Assembly: GCA_006503475.1 (NCBI GenBank)
Contig: RSEH01000239.1
Span: forward strand, 1 to 64,000
DNA: 64,000 nt
Origin: Stentor roeselii
Taxonomy: Eukaryota > Ciliophora > Heterotrichea > Heterotrichida > Stentoridae
Direction of reading: 5' to 3'
Shown: piece by piece, positions 39,322-48,407 of the stretch
How positions within the stretch are numbered: the first letter of the stretch is position 1
How the letters are laid out: every line of letters starts with the position of its first letter
Translations under genes and position numbers: made by a program
Notes under the pieces: generated by a model
What the model saw: the letters and a program-made list of their open reading frames with translations, nothing else
The model's database searches: none
Told to the model about the DNA's origin: nothing

Positions 39322-40254
39322 TCACTGATAATCATCGAGGTGCTCTTCTTCATTAAAAAAACCTTTTTTTAAGTCCTGTGAAAGTTCAAGTCCTTTAGGG
39401 CACTCAATGAGTTTTTCCTTTGAGTACTTCTGAAGTCTTTTCCACTTTTTCGTTAAACAAGAACAAGAATAGTTAGAACAACAGATAAACTCAAACTTTT
39501 CTCCTAATTCTTTCGCAGTTTGCCCTGCATAGAGATAGTCAACATAAAGTTCATAACTTTCTCTAACAGCAGGACAACTAAAGTAATGATCACAAAAGCT
39601 GTTATTAAAAGTCCTAAAGCCATCAACTTTTTCTTTATAATCATCCCCGTAGACCTTCCTGAAAAAACATTCTCCGTCAGTAAGAGGACCAGAACTAGTG
39701 CTGCTTATAAATTGTAAAGATTCCCAATTTTCTCTTACAAATAAGAAAAGTTTGTTGTATGCTTCTCTTTGATTAGCACAGTTGGCTTTTAATTTATTGA
39801 TAGTCTTTGTTGGAGGCTTCTTATTTTCCAATATATCTCGAATGATTCTTTTATGCCCACGAATGAGTTTAACCCGATAATATTCTTTTTTAGGTTCTAA
39901 TGATTTACTTTTTTTCCCTTTCTTGACTTTTTTCGCGCTGATGAAAAGTCGTAAAATGTTGTCTTTTTTTTTAGACTTTGGCTTTGAAACCTTCTTTCCG
40001 CCTCTGGACTTTTTTCCTGTATTCGGAATGAGTTTTAAGAGAATTTCTTCACTGTTCAATGCGACTTCTACTTGTTTTGAATGGTCAGGTAATATTGGAT
40101 CGTACTCGATTATTGACGTGGCTGTCATTGAGCTGAGGGTCATTGGAAAAGTGCTTAATTCGTTGAAAACTGGAATTATTTCGAATTTGTGACAATTTGG
40201 GTCGAAGACTTCTTCCCAGTCTGGCTCTGTGATGTCGTCTTGCTTTAGCTTCAT
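39322..40254 (-). CDS. Unknown protein with basic linker and Cys-rich C-terminal half
   Basis: 310 residues. I do not recognise a family. Residues 1-75 are acidic and hydrophobic, residues 80-125 are strongly basic (KKSRGGKKVSKPKSKKK, KKVKKGKKSK) and could be a nuclear signal, and residues 150-290 are helical with a cysteine/histidine cluster (FCDHYFSCP, ICCSNYSCSC) that could bind zinc. No signal peptide or membrane segment is seen. It is convergent with the pepsin-like gene at 38005 (78 nt between stops). It could be a lineage-specific DNA- or RNA-associated protein; that is a guess. Confidence 0.75.
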   Translation of the reverse strand: MKLKQDDITEPDWEEVFDPNCHKFEIIPVFNELSTFPMTLSSMTATSIIEYDPILPDHSKQVEVALNSEEILLKLIPNTGKKSRGGKKVSKPKSKKKDNILRLFISAKKVKKGKKSKSLEPKKEYYRVKLIRGHKRIIRDILENKKPPTKTINKLKANCANQREAYNKLFLFVRENWESLQFISSTSSGPLTDGECFFRKVYGDDYKEKVDGFRTFNNSFCDHYFSCPAVRESYELYVDYLYAGQTAKELGEKFEFICCSNYSCSCLTKKWKRLQKYSKEKLIECPKGLELSQDLKKGFFNEEEHLDDYQ

Positions 40255-40969
40255 ATTATATAATATATATTATTGGAATTTATATAGAATAAACAGTAAT
40301 AAATCAAGTCAAACTTCTACAAATTTGGATTACTTTTTGACGATTTATATACTTTACAAAAAAATTTGGAATTTTAGTTTATGGGTTATTAGGGTTAAAT
40401 TCGGGAATTTGTTGGGGTTTGGGTTTTGAATGTGGGATTTGATATGGAATTTTAGGGTAAAGGTAAATTGTCTACAGAATTTTCATTTTATTAGAGGGAT
40501 ATTTTTTAAATGGAAGTTCGGATTAAAGTGATTTTTTATATTTGAGTATATATTAAATCTTATGATGAAAGATGAATTAAGATCAAAATTAGGTTATGTA
40601 AAATCGGTTTAAACTTAAATCTAAAAGTTTTGAGGAAAGTTTTTTACAATTTTTTTTTTGAGTACTTGAGATGATTTTAAAACTTATAGATTAAAAATAC
40701 CTGAATTTGAAACTATTGATTTGGGGTAGTTTTTCAGGTTTTTTATAAGGATAGATGTGATAATTTTCTTAACTATTCATGAGAAATAGATATTGATATT
40801 AGAAAATATTCATATAAGGCCATGTAAAAGTTAATATCAACAAATAAATGCATATAAAAACCACTGATTTTCAACTCATAAATAATTTAACATTAAAACC
40901 ACTGATTCTCAAACTCATAAATAATTTAACATTAAAAGCAAAATACTCAAACTCATAAATAATTTAACA
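40255..40969. other. Intergenic spacer with tandem repeat at its end
   Basis: About 715 nt of AT-rich sequence. The last 115 nt consist of the tandem array described separately. Nothing else recognised. Confidence 0.6.
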
Positions 40970-40995
40970 TTAAAAGCAAAAATACTCAAACTCGA
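40855..40995. repeat. 38-39-bp tandem repeat overlapping the end of the Myb gene
   Basis: The core CTCATAAATAATTTAAC recurs at 40875, 40914 and 40952, with a partial fourth copy starting at 40991 (periods of 39, 38 and 39). The third unit contains the stop codon and last codons of the Myb/SANT gene (stop at 40970-40972). The array therefore looks like repeated copying of the gene's 3' end into its flank. Confidence 0.85.
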
Positions 40996-41425
40996 TATTC
41001 TCATCAAACTGTTTCAAATCAAATTCATAAATTCCTTCATCCTCCTCTTTCTTAACCCCAATACTTTCCCCACAACTATTTTTAACATAATCCTGAATTC
41101 TATCTTCAGTCGAGGAATCTCTAAAAATCTCTGAATCTGAGGTGCTTTTCTCATCAAAAACCTTTTCATCCTTCTCCATTTTCACCTTCTCTACACTTTC
41201 CTGACACTTAACATCATTCAAAACAACATTCTCTTCAAATCGAGTCTTAAAACTCACCCTTTCCTTAATCATCAACTTCTGATAATGCGAGCGACACTGT
41301 GCAGGAGTCCTCGAGCCAATCATGACTGACAAGTCATTCCAAACAGGTCCTCTAACAGCAAAAGCTTGCAAAAAGGCTTCTTTTTCCAAGTTGTTCCACC
41401 TTCCAGATCTAAACTTTGAGTTCAT
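40970..41425 (-). CDS. Myb/SANT-domain protein
   Basis: 151 residues. A single SANT/Myb repeat fills residues 6-56 (SGRWNNLEKEAFLQAFAVRG, then WNDLSVMIGSRTPAQCRSHY), with the spaced tryptophans and the RTPAQCRSHYQK helix typical of DNA-binding Myb repeats. The rest is acidic and likely disordered. A small transcription or chromatin factor is the likely role. The last codons (EYFCF) are built from the 38-39-bp tandem repeat. The gene is divergent from the XK-like gene, with 48 nt between start codons. Confidence 0.85.
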   Translation of the reverse strand: MNSKFRSGRWNNLEKEAFLQAFAVRGPVWNDLSVMIGSRTPAQCRSHYQKLMIKERVSFKTRFEENVVLNDVKCQESVEKVKMEKDEKVFDEKSTSDSEIFRDSSTEDRIQDYVKNSCGESIGVKKEEDEGIYEFDLKQFDENIEFEYFCF

Positions 41426-41473
41426 AATTATATCTTTAAAGATACATCACCTTATTTATTCTATTCTAATAAA

Positions 41474-42010
41474 ATGTTGGGAAGACAACTCAAGAAGTTC
41501 AAATTGAAAAATATCAAATCTTTCATGTTTTACCTCTGCTTGTGGGACATCACGACGGACATCTGCTACTTGGTGAGTAGACCTGCGATAAATGATTATC
41601 TTTGGAAGTTGTCGATCTTTACTGTGGCTTTGAACTTAATAGGCCCTGCTTTGATTTTGATTTGTGGACAGGCTTTTAATACTTTTATTCATGTTGTTGT
41701 TTTCAAGTCACAAAAATTTTCAATGCAAGCTTATGTTGAAGAGACTTGTCATTTGTTAGACTTGAGTCATGCTTTCTTATTCAAAACTCTTCTAGATAGA
41801 GATGTTGCTAAGAAAAAGGCTTTTTATAGAAGTGCGTTTTTGGTACATATCACTTTTGAGTCGTTTCCTCAACTGGTTTTGCAGTCTGTGACCAACCAGA
41901 AGTTGGGTCTTTGGATGGAACCTTTAGGAGTTATTTCGCTGATGACGTCTTCTTTGATGATTTTCTTCACAATACTCATAACAATAAAGACCGACAAGTA
42001 TTACCTTTAA
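41474..42010 (+). CDS. XK-related-like membrane protein (short)
   Basis: 178 residues with about four hydrophobic segments (IKSFMFYLCLWDITTDICYL, FTVALNLIGPALILICGQ, LGVISLMTSSLMIFFTIL and a weaker one). WDITTD near the first segment and ESFPQLVLQ before the last are typical of XK/XKR family scramblase-related proteins. Those proteins are usually 350-450 residues, so this is either a short member or matches only their core. The assignment rests on these two motifs. The next gene, encoding a predicted myristoylated ankyrin protein, starts 42 nt downstream. Confidence 0.6.
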   Translation: MLGRQLKKFKLKNIKSFMFYLCLWDITTDICYLVSRPAINDYLWKLSIFTVALNLIGPALILICGQAFNTFIHVVVFKSQKFSMQAYVEETCHLLDLSHAFLFKTLLDRDVAKKKAFYRSAFLVHITFESFPQLVLQSVTNQKLGLWMEPLGVISLMTSSLMIFFTILITIKTDKYYL

Positions 42011-42052
42011 ATAAACCATCTCATTATAATCTGGCGAAAATAAACCACAATA

Positions 42053-43162
42053 ATGGGAAACTGCGGGTCATCTAAAAAGCCTTTAGAGATCTTTAATAAC
42101 ATTTTCCTCCGTGCAGAAAAAATAATCCAGCACAATGACCTATTCTCATTCGAACTACTGACTCACACTGAGGAGTTTCGAGAGAACTTCAAAGTTATAG
42201 ACAAGGCTTATTTCGAACAAGACTCTCTGAAGTTAAACCTTCTGTCATTAGCGGCTTACAGCGGTTCAGGTGACTGTTTCAAGCAGATTCACTCCGAACT
42301 AAAGAGCAGCTTCGACACAACGAATGACTTGTTGACCAGTCAAGGCACTTCCTTGCTCGAAGTAATCTGCACAAGAGGAAATATCGACATCCTTGACTAC
42401 TTCTTACCTCACTTCAAGTCCAACCCACGAAGAACAGTCACTTCAGAGTTAGCTGAAAGTCTTGAATTCGAAGAGCAAGAAAAGAACGAAAAGCTTAAAA
42501 CAAAGCAGATCTTGACTCCTATTATGAAAGCTTGTGAAATGGGGAATATCAATATAATCGCTCATGTCTTTAAACATTTCAAGGATAAGAAACCTGTGCC
42601 TTATGAACTTGATATTAATTATCAAGATGATAGAACTGGTGAGAACTGCGCACTTATCGCTTGTAGAAGTGGAAATTATGCAATGATTCGATTTTTGCAT
42701 CAGAATTGTCACTGCAACTTCAGAATTACTAATAAACTAGGAGAAAATGCTTTACAGGTCTTAGCTGCTGCGAATAATAAGTCAGAAATGAAAGAGTTTC
42801 ATGAATGTCTGGTTTTTTTAGTGAATCATGTTGGAGTTGACGTGATTTATAACTATGAAGAGACTTTACTGCTTATTCAAAGTGAAAGGTCTATCATGTT
42901 TTTAGAGAAAAAGTTAAGTGATAAGGGAATTGTTATTGAAAAGGAAGAGATTGAAGCGAAAAATAGAATTATGAAGGTTCAACATGTGAAGTCCATGATT
43001 GAAGAGAAACTTGATTGCATTGTAGGGAAAAATTTCAACTTTTGCACTATGTATGCTGAGTGCATGGATGACGATGATGATCAGATCTCTGTGATTTCTG
43101 ATCATCCTGCTAATGGCAAACCTTTTGAAAGCTTTTTGAGTGATGTTAATCCGAATACTTAA
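42053..43162 (+). CDS. Ankyrin-repeat protein with predicted N-myristoylation
   Basis: 369 residues. The start MGNCGSSKKP has Gly2 for myristoylation and Cys4 for palmitoylation, so membrane attachment is likely. Residues about 60-260 carry degenerate ankyrin repeats (LNLLSLAAYSGSGDCF, then LTPIMKACEMGNINIIAHVF, NCALIACRSGNYAMIRFL and NALQVLAAANNK). The C-terminus is acidic (MDDDDDQIS). It probably tethers partners at a membrane; the partners are unknown. It is the first of four same-strand genes separated by 9-10 nt. Confidence 0.85.
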   Translation: MGNCGSSKKPLEIFNNIFLRAEKIIQHNDLFSFELLTHTEEFRENFKVIDKAYFEQDSLKLNLLSLAAYSGSGDCFKQIHSELKSSFDTTNDLLTSQGTSLLEVICTRGNIDILDYFLPHFKSNPRRTVTSELAESLEFEEQEKNEKLKTKQILTPIMKACEMGNINIIAHVFKHFKDKKPVPYELDINYQDDRTGENCALIACRSGNYAMIRFLHQNCHCNFRITNKLGENALQVLAAANNKSEMKEFHECLVFLVNHVGVDVIYNYEETLLLIQSERSIMFLEKKLSDKGIVIEKEEIEAKNRIMKVQHVKSMIEEKLDCIVGKNFNFCTMYAECMDDDDDQISVISDHPANGKPFESFLSDVNPNT

Positions 43163-43172
43163 TTTAATAGAA

Positions 43173-44057
43173 ATGTCTATAATTATGAATCAGCTATTTG
43201 AAGATAGTTTCAATGCAGAGATTCAAAGACTCTCTAGAGATATAGGACTTGAAAATAAACTATATTCTCCAGGATTTGAACAATGTCGTTCCTACCTCAA
43301 CACTTTCGATGATTTCATATCTGAACTCAGGTCCATTATTGACAATACAGACCAAGTCAAATTAGGAAGTCAAGGTAAAAGTGAAGCTGAAATTATTCAA
43401 GGAAGACTTAAATTGATTGATGACAGTCTTGATTCAAATATCTCAATGATTTCTGACCTCATTCCTGAACCTTTACCGAACTTCGAAGGAGCAGGTCAAA
43501 ACAAAGTCCAGAAGTTAGCAGTTCTAGAAGACTTCAAACTTATTCAAAATCCAGAAAACAACGGAATCCTTCATCAGACCTACTCATTAAAAGTAACAGT
43601 TTGGAACGACAAAGACCTCGAAGACGTTTCTCTTCTTTTCTGCTCAAGTGAAAAAGAACTTCCCTTACTTTCAATAAAGCTTTTGAAAGCGAACAGAAGT
43701 GAACATCTGAGCTTTTCAATTCCATATGACTTGTTCTTCACATCTCAATACGGCGCTCTTTATTTAGTGAACAGTGCCAACGAAGACCTGGCACACATCG
43801 AGATCTACCCGATCGAGATAATCGAAGTGATGAAAGTAAACGACAACTTGCAAGTCAAAGTCAAAAGCAACCTCGGCACCAGCTTGGGCGTCATAATTGT
43901 CCAGTCCAACCATGAAGAAGAGAAAAAGATTGCGAAAGAAAATCAATTAAATGCTGGAGAAGTCTCTTGTTTTACTTTTGACTTGAGCAGCTCGACCTTC
44001 GCTGTTTACGCTGGAGACTACATCAGAAGCAACGAAGTGAAATACCTTCTTGGCTAG
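43173..44057 (+). CDS. Unknown soluble protein, coiled-coil N-half and beta-rich C-half
   Basis: About 294 residues from the ATG at 43173; an ATG at 43185 (MNQLFEDSF) is the other option. An earlier in-frame ATG (43143) overlaps the preceding gene and is less likely. Residues 1-100 are helical (FNAEIQRLSRDIGLENKLY, LKLIDDSLDSN). The remainder has alternating beta strands (TYSLKVTVWNDKDLEDVSLL, IEIIEVMKVNDNLQVKVKSN). I do not recognise a family. No signal or membrane segment is seen. It lies between an ankyrin gene and a SPICE1-like gene with gaps of 10 and 9 nt. Confidence 0.75.
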   Translation: MSIIMNQLFEDSFNAEIQRLSRDIGLENKLYSPGFEQCRSYLNTFDDFISELRSIIDNTDQVKLGSQGKSEAEIIQGRLKLIDDSLDSNISMISDLIPEPLPNFEGAGQNKVQKLAVLEDFKLIQNPENNGILHQTYSLKVTVWNDKDLEDVSLLFCSSEKELPLLSIKLLKANRSEHLSFSIPYDLFFTSQYGALYLVNSANEDLAHIEIYPIEIIEVMKVNDNLQVKVKSNLGTSLGVIIVQSNHEEEKKIAKENQLNAGEVSCFTFDLSSSTFAVYAGDYIRSNEVKYLLG

Positions 44058-44066
44058 ATAGTAATA

Positions 44067-45245
44067 ATGAATAAAAGGCGCCCTCTTTGGGATGACTCAC
44101 TCGCTGACAGGACTCAGTATCGGCTCACTTACGCTGAACAGATACAGAGAAAAGCTGCTTTGGTCTCGAAGAACAAAGAATCCGCACGAGAAGAACTTCA
44201 GAAACGTCAGGAACTGTTGAAACAAGGAAAAATCCCGGAAGAAATCAAAAAAACTATGAGAAATGTCTCTGCGAAGCCGAAAACGACTTCAGCGAATAAT
44301 ACGCCTTGTGTGATGAGTAATGCAAAAAACTCTTTGAAAAATCTTAAAGAACCCAAAGCGCCGGAACAGGGTGAAACGCACTTCGCGCCTTTGAAGAAGA
44401 CTCAAAAACCTTCTATTGAGGATCATCTTGATACACTCACGAAACTTGATCAGGCTATGAAAGAACTTGAAGCCGCCATGATCAAAGCTGCAAGTCCTGA
44501 AGGGAAACAATGTGAAGAAGTCAAGGTTTTGGATGAAAGCATCTCTGAAGGATCGCTCTTTGGATTCTCGGATGATGAGGAAGGGGGAATGTCGAGGATC
44601 AGTGAGAAGTCGAAAGTGAATAATGATGACTTGAGGTCGAGATATCATGAAATACTTCAAGATGTTAACAAAGAGTACTCATGTCATACTAGAGACTTTG
44701 AAGAAGATTTTATGGTCAGCACGAAACATTGGCAGGAGCAGAAAAGTAAAGAAAAAACTCAGGAAATTAGAGAAAAACCCCAGGAAATTAGAGAAAAACC
44801 CCAAGAATATAGAGAAAAACCCCAGGATATCAGAGAAAAACCCCAGGAATATAGAGAAAAACCTCAGGAATATAGAGAAAAACAGCAAGAAATTAGAGAA
44901 AATACCAGGCCTGACATGATTTTTCAGAGAAAAAATGACTTTTTCAAAGAAGAACCCATCACTTTCGACAACGTCTGGGCTGACGAAGACGCTTTCAAGA
45001 TTCTTTCTCTCGTTGAAGAAACCCGTAAAGACCTATGCCAGATGAACATCAGCACAAATGAAGACTTCGAGGTTTCAATTCCAAGTCCTCAGCCCTTCCA
45101 ATACGACAGTGACGTGATTCCTCAGAAGTTCAACTTGGTGCCTTTGGACAAGCCGAGCATTCCCAGGGCGGGGACTTCTTCATTAAGCATTTTCAATCAT
45201 GTGAGAAATGTGAAACTAGACTGTAGAAAGTTTATTATTAACTAA
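44067..45245 (+). CDS. SPICE1-like (spindle/centriole-associated) protein with internal repeats
   Basis: 392 residues. The N-terminal 60 residues (LWDDSLADRTQYRLTYAEQI, then SKNKESAREELQKRQELL) resemble the conserved N-terminal block of SPICE1: WD.S..D....RLT..E...RK....SKN. SPICE1 takes part in centriole duplication and spindle assembly. The middle is disordered and charged. Residues about 232-280 are seven to eight copies of a heptapeptide REKPQEI/Y encoded by a 21-bp repeat. The tubulin gene of a centriolar class starts 10 nt downstream, which supports a basal-body role. The family call rests on the N-terminal block alone. Confidence 0.6.
   Translation: MNKRRPLWDDSLADRTQYRLTYAEQIQRKAALVSKNKESAREELQKRQELLKQGKIPEEIKKTMRNVSAKPKTTSANNTPCVMSNAKNSLKNLKEPKAPEQGETHFAPLKKTQKPSIEDHLDTLTKLDQAMKELEAAMIKAASPEGKQCEEVKVLDESISEGSLFGFSDDEEGGMSRISEKSKVNNDDLRSRYHEILQDVNKEYSCHTRDFEEDFMVSTKHWQEQKSKEKTQEIREKPQEIREKPQEYREKPQDIREKPQEYREKPQEYREKQQEIRENTRPDMIFQRKNDFFKEEPITFDNVWADEDAFKILSLVEETRKDLCQMNISTNEDFEVSIPSPQPFQYDSDVIPQKFNLVPLDKPSIPRAGTSSLSIFNHVRNVKLDCRKFIIN
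44757..44905 (+). repeat. In-frame 21-bp tandem repeat (REKPQE heptad)
   Basis: About seven copies of a 21-bp unit of the form AGAGAAAAACCCCAGGAAATT encode REKPQEI or REKPQEY. Units differ by few bases (Ile/Tyr/Asp-Ile variants, the last with REKQQE), so the array is young and could vary in copy number between strains. Confidence 0.9.
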
Positions 45246-45255
45246 ATAATTCAAA

Positions 45256-46518
45256 ATGAGCTGTGTTGTTTTGCAGGTTGGACAATGTGGAAATCAAATC
45301 GGTCTACAGCTCTGGAAATTGTTGAAAGATGAGGTTCGTAGCAATAACAATACTTATTTCAATAGGAATACTGAAAGGGCTAGATGTATCATGGTTGACT
45401 CTGAACCTAAGGTTGTTGATAAACCGTTTGTGAAACCGGCTCATCCACTTTATAATACTTTGAGTCCTTCGCTTGTTGTGAAGAGTAACTCGGGAAGAAG
45501 TAATAATTGGGCTACAGGTTACGCAGATCGTCCAGAAAAAGATTCAAATCTTTCAAGCCAAACAATGGAGATGCTTCGTCGCGAAATCGAGCAATGCGAC
45601 TACTACAAGACCTGCATAATGATCCACAGTCTAGCAGGCGGTACAGGTTCAGGTCTAGGCAGTAAACTAATCGAGTTAATCCGTGACGACTATCCAATCT
45701 GTTTCATATCAACAGCATCAGTTTTCCCATTCGAGTCGGGAGACACTCCACTTCAAGACTACAACTCCGTCTTTTGTCTAAGCCACATTCAAGACTTTTC
45801 CGATAGTTGCGTTTTTTTCGAAAACGACGAAATTTACCGAGTAGTCCAAAACTTCAACATTCGAGAGCCGAGTACTCACAACTTGAACCAATTCATCGCT
45901 TTTAGCTTGTTCAACCTTCTGATCCCTGCACGTAACTCTGACTTTGACTTGAATGGTTTTTTTTCTGATTTAACACCCTGCGACATGTTCAAGTTCATTG
46001 AAACTAAAACTTTTCCTTTTGTGATCGACAAGCAGAAGACTTTCTTGAGAGACTCTTCTTGGAGTGCAGTGATTGAAAGTAGTTTGAAGCATTTTTCTAA
46101 GTTCGAAGGAGACTCGTTGCCTTCGACTATAGCTGCGAAGGTTTACTTTAGAGGAGATGACTCGGTCAGTGAACTTGACAGGCAGATTAGGAATATTCAT
46201 GGAAAAGTCTCCGGGTTGTTGAAGCCGGTACCTTGGGTTGATAAGGATTATTTGAAACTTTCACTTGTGCCTGAAAAAGCTATGAGTAGCAAGTATCAGA
46301 TTGATAGAAGTATGACGATTGCTGCTAATAGAGTCAATGTTATTAAGCCTATGATTAAACTTCTGGCTAGTGCTAGGTCGAAGTTCACTGCTGGTGCTTA
46401 TTTGCATTGGTATGAAAAGTACGCTTGTGGAAGGGATGATTTTCAGCAGGCTTTTGAAACTGTTGATAAGATTATTAGAGATTATCAGAATTCGTTGAGG
46501 ATTAATTATATAATGTGA
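45256..46518 (+). CDS. Divergent tubulin, zeta (eta)-like or delta-like
   Basis: 420 residues. Tubulin hallmarks: VLQVGQCGNQIG at the N-terminus, MVDSEPKVV, RSNNWATGY (81-89) and the GTP-binding loop AGGTGSGLG (127-135). The N-terminal half (DYP, GDTPLQDYN, FSDSCVFFENDE) is closest in my memory to zeta (eta in ciliates) tubulin; the delta class is the alternative. It is not alpha, beta or gamma: the C-terminal acidic tail is absent and the sequence ends RINYIM. Zeta and delta tubulins act at centrioles and basal bodies. The stop is TGA, showing that TGA terminates in this genome. The preceding gene ends 10 nt upstream. Confidence 0.9.
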   Translation: MSCVVLQVGQCGNQIGLQLWKLLKDEVRSNNNTYFNRNTERARCIMVDSEPKVVDKPFVKPAHPLYNTLSPSLVVKSNSGRSNNWATGYADRPEKDSNLSSQTMEMLRREIEQCDYYKTCIMIHSLAGGTGSGLGSKLIELIRDDYPICFISTASVFPFESGDTPLQDYNSVFCLSHIQDFSDSCVFFENDEIYRVVQNFNIREPSTHNLNQFIAFSLFNLLIPARNSDFDLNGFFSDLTPCDMFKFIETKTFPFVIDKQKTFLRDSSWSAVIESSLKHFSKFEGDSLPSTIAAKVYFRGDDSVSELDRQIRNIHGKVSGLLKPVPWVDKDYLKLSLVPEKAMSSKYQIDRSMTIAANRVNVIKPMIKLLASARSKFTAGAYLHWYEKYACGRDDFQQAFETVDKIIRDYQNSLRINYIM

Positions 46519-46664
46519 TACTTTTTTGACGTGGAAAAGAAGTAGATTAGAAGGAGGACTGAGTTATTAAGGTATCATTGAAAGGTTTATTTAAGCATAA
46601 AAATTAATCATAATGATTCTATCATTGAATCCTTATAAGTCTATATATTCTATAATATATTTAG

Positions 46665-47738
46665 CTATCCTGCAAAAATCGAACTCTCCAAACTACGTAA
46701 TTTTGCCTCTCTCGCTTTACTAGGTGAGACCTGTGTTTTCCTGGGACTATTCCAATTTTCAGTGAAGAACTGCGAAAAATCATTCCTCCTTCCTTTGGAA
46801 TCCTTATCAACCCTAGTTCTAATTCCAAGTTTTGCCAGTCTAGCCTGTAAGCCAGTGACATCAGAATAATAATTAGTTCTCAATTTGACCTTTCCAGTAC
46901 CTTTACAAAGTCCACTTAAATTATCCAGATCAAGTTGTATAAAAACTAAATGAAAGCCATTCATGAGGTCCTTAAACTTATCTTCTGAATAGTTAATCGG
47001 TATTCCTTCAACAGCAATTTCATAAATTTCAACTTGATTAGGAGCAGGAGTGATAATCAAAGTTGAAAGTTCCTGCAACTTCATTTCACTCGGTGACGGA
47101 AGATGATTCAAAAAACTAGTCGAAACTCTTTCCTTCCTTTTAACCTTTTCCGGGAATTTTTGTTCTATTTTATCAGTGAACTCAAAAGATTGATTAAAAA
47201 TCTTCTGTCTTTGCAATTTCGGGTCATAAGAACTTTTCATTCTTTCATTTGAATCTCTTTGAAAAGATGACTTTAAGGGCTCTTTATGAGGACTTAACAA
47301 AAATTCTTCGCTGGTTAAAAGACTTGAACCTGATTTTCTTGCATCAGGTTTTAATGGACTTGGCTTTGAAGGGCTTTGGGCTTTGAAACTTGAAAGAGAT
47401 GAATTAAAAACTCGTTTTGACTGGCATAAGTCACTTTGATGCACTGGCTTTAGAGGAGATTTCGTTGGAGTTGAAGCCTTTGAAGGACTTGTGCGATGTT
47501 CGGGTGTTGATTTCAAGCTGCTTTTGAATAGTAGAGATTGTTTGGAGTGCGGGGTGCTTGTTTCGCTTGTGTCCACTGGTTTTTTTGGGGTGGTTGGAAT
47601 GTGCTCGATGTCGTTTAAACACTCAGTGAGTTTTTCAATGTTTGGATGGGTTTTAGCTGGCTGGTTGAGAACTCTTTTATTAACTTTCACAGGAATGGAT
47701 GATGTGGTGCTTGGCAAAATACTCCAGTCGTCTTCCAT
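46665..47738 (-). CDS. Protein with Ser/Pro-rich N-terminus and RRM-like domain
   Basis: 357 residues. Residues 1-220 are Ser/Pro/Lys-rich with many S/T-P sites (TPTKSPLKP, SPSKPSPLKP), typical of a disordered, phospho-regulated region. Residues about 236-310 fit an RRM-like fold, with IYEIAVEGIP in place of RNP2 and CKGTGKVKLR in place of RNP1. The aromatic residues that stack on RNA are largely missing from these motifs, so RNA binding is uncertain; protein binding is an alternative. A short basic tail follows. Tail-to-tail with the tubulin gene (146 nt). Confidence 0.65.
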   Translation of the reverse strand: MEDDWSILPSTTSSIPVKVNKRVLNQPAKTHPNIEKLTECLNDIEHIPTTPKKPVDTSETSTPHSKQSLLFKSSLKSTPEHRTSPSKASTPTKSPLKPVHQSDLCQSKRVFNSSLSSFKAQSPSKPSPLKPDARKSGSSLLTSEEFLLSPHKEPLKSSFQRDSNERMKSSYDPKLQRQKIFNQSFEFTDKIEQKFPEKVKRKERVSTSFLNHLPSPSEMKLQELSTLIITPAPNQVEIYEIAVEGIPINYSEDKFKDLMNGFHLVFIQLDLDNLSGLCKGTGKVKLRTNYYSDVTGLQARLAKLGIRTRVDKDSKGRRNDFSQFFTENWNSPRKTQVSPSKAREAKLRSLESSIFAG

Positions 47739-48407
47739 GTATAAATTTTTTTATTGAGTTGGGATTTTGATTATTTTGAATTTTTAGGGGTTTCTTGATG
47801 TGGAGATTAATCAGGAGAATGCATTTTTGAATTAGTTTGATTTTAGGGTTTTTTTTTTTTTGAGGGTTTTTTATGTACTTTAGAGAGATTTTTATTTGGT
47901 AGGTTTAGTTGTACGTCAGTCATTTTTAAAGGTTTTATACAAATTTAGAGATATTAGATGAATTAGCCGTGGTAGAATTTTGAAATATTTTTTAAAACAC
48001 CTAAAACCTTTCAATCAAGTCATCAAATAAGTACTAACCGAAGAAAATAGAAAAATCAGAAAGATTCCTAAATCTTCAAGTTTATGAAAAAATCTCTGCT
48101 ATCATAAAGAAAATCTAAAAATCTAAAATTTTGTAAACTCATCTCAAATGATTCTTCAATCATCTTCTAAACTTTCCATATCCAGTTCAAAAGCTCCACC
48201 AAATCAAGTCTTATCAAACAATTCAAAAACAAGCCAATCATTAACCTCAAATAAACAATCCTAAACCTACCCTTTCCAAAACTCAAAAAAAAATCTTTCT
48301 CTCCATTCAAAATCGAAATTTCATTCATTTCTTCCCAACCATCTAAACTAATACTAACCAATCTAATAACTTAAATACTAAAACATATCTTCAAAGTCTA
48401 TTATAAA
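47739..48407. other. Intergenic region between divergent genes
   Basis: About 670 nt between the RRM-like and HSF starts. It is AT-rich and probably carries both promoters. No gene recognised. Confidence 0.6.
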
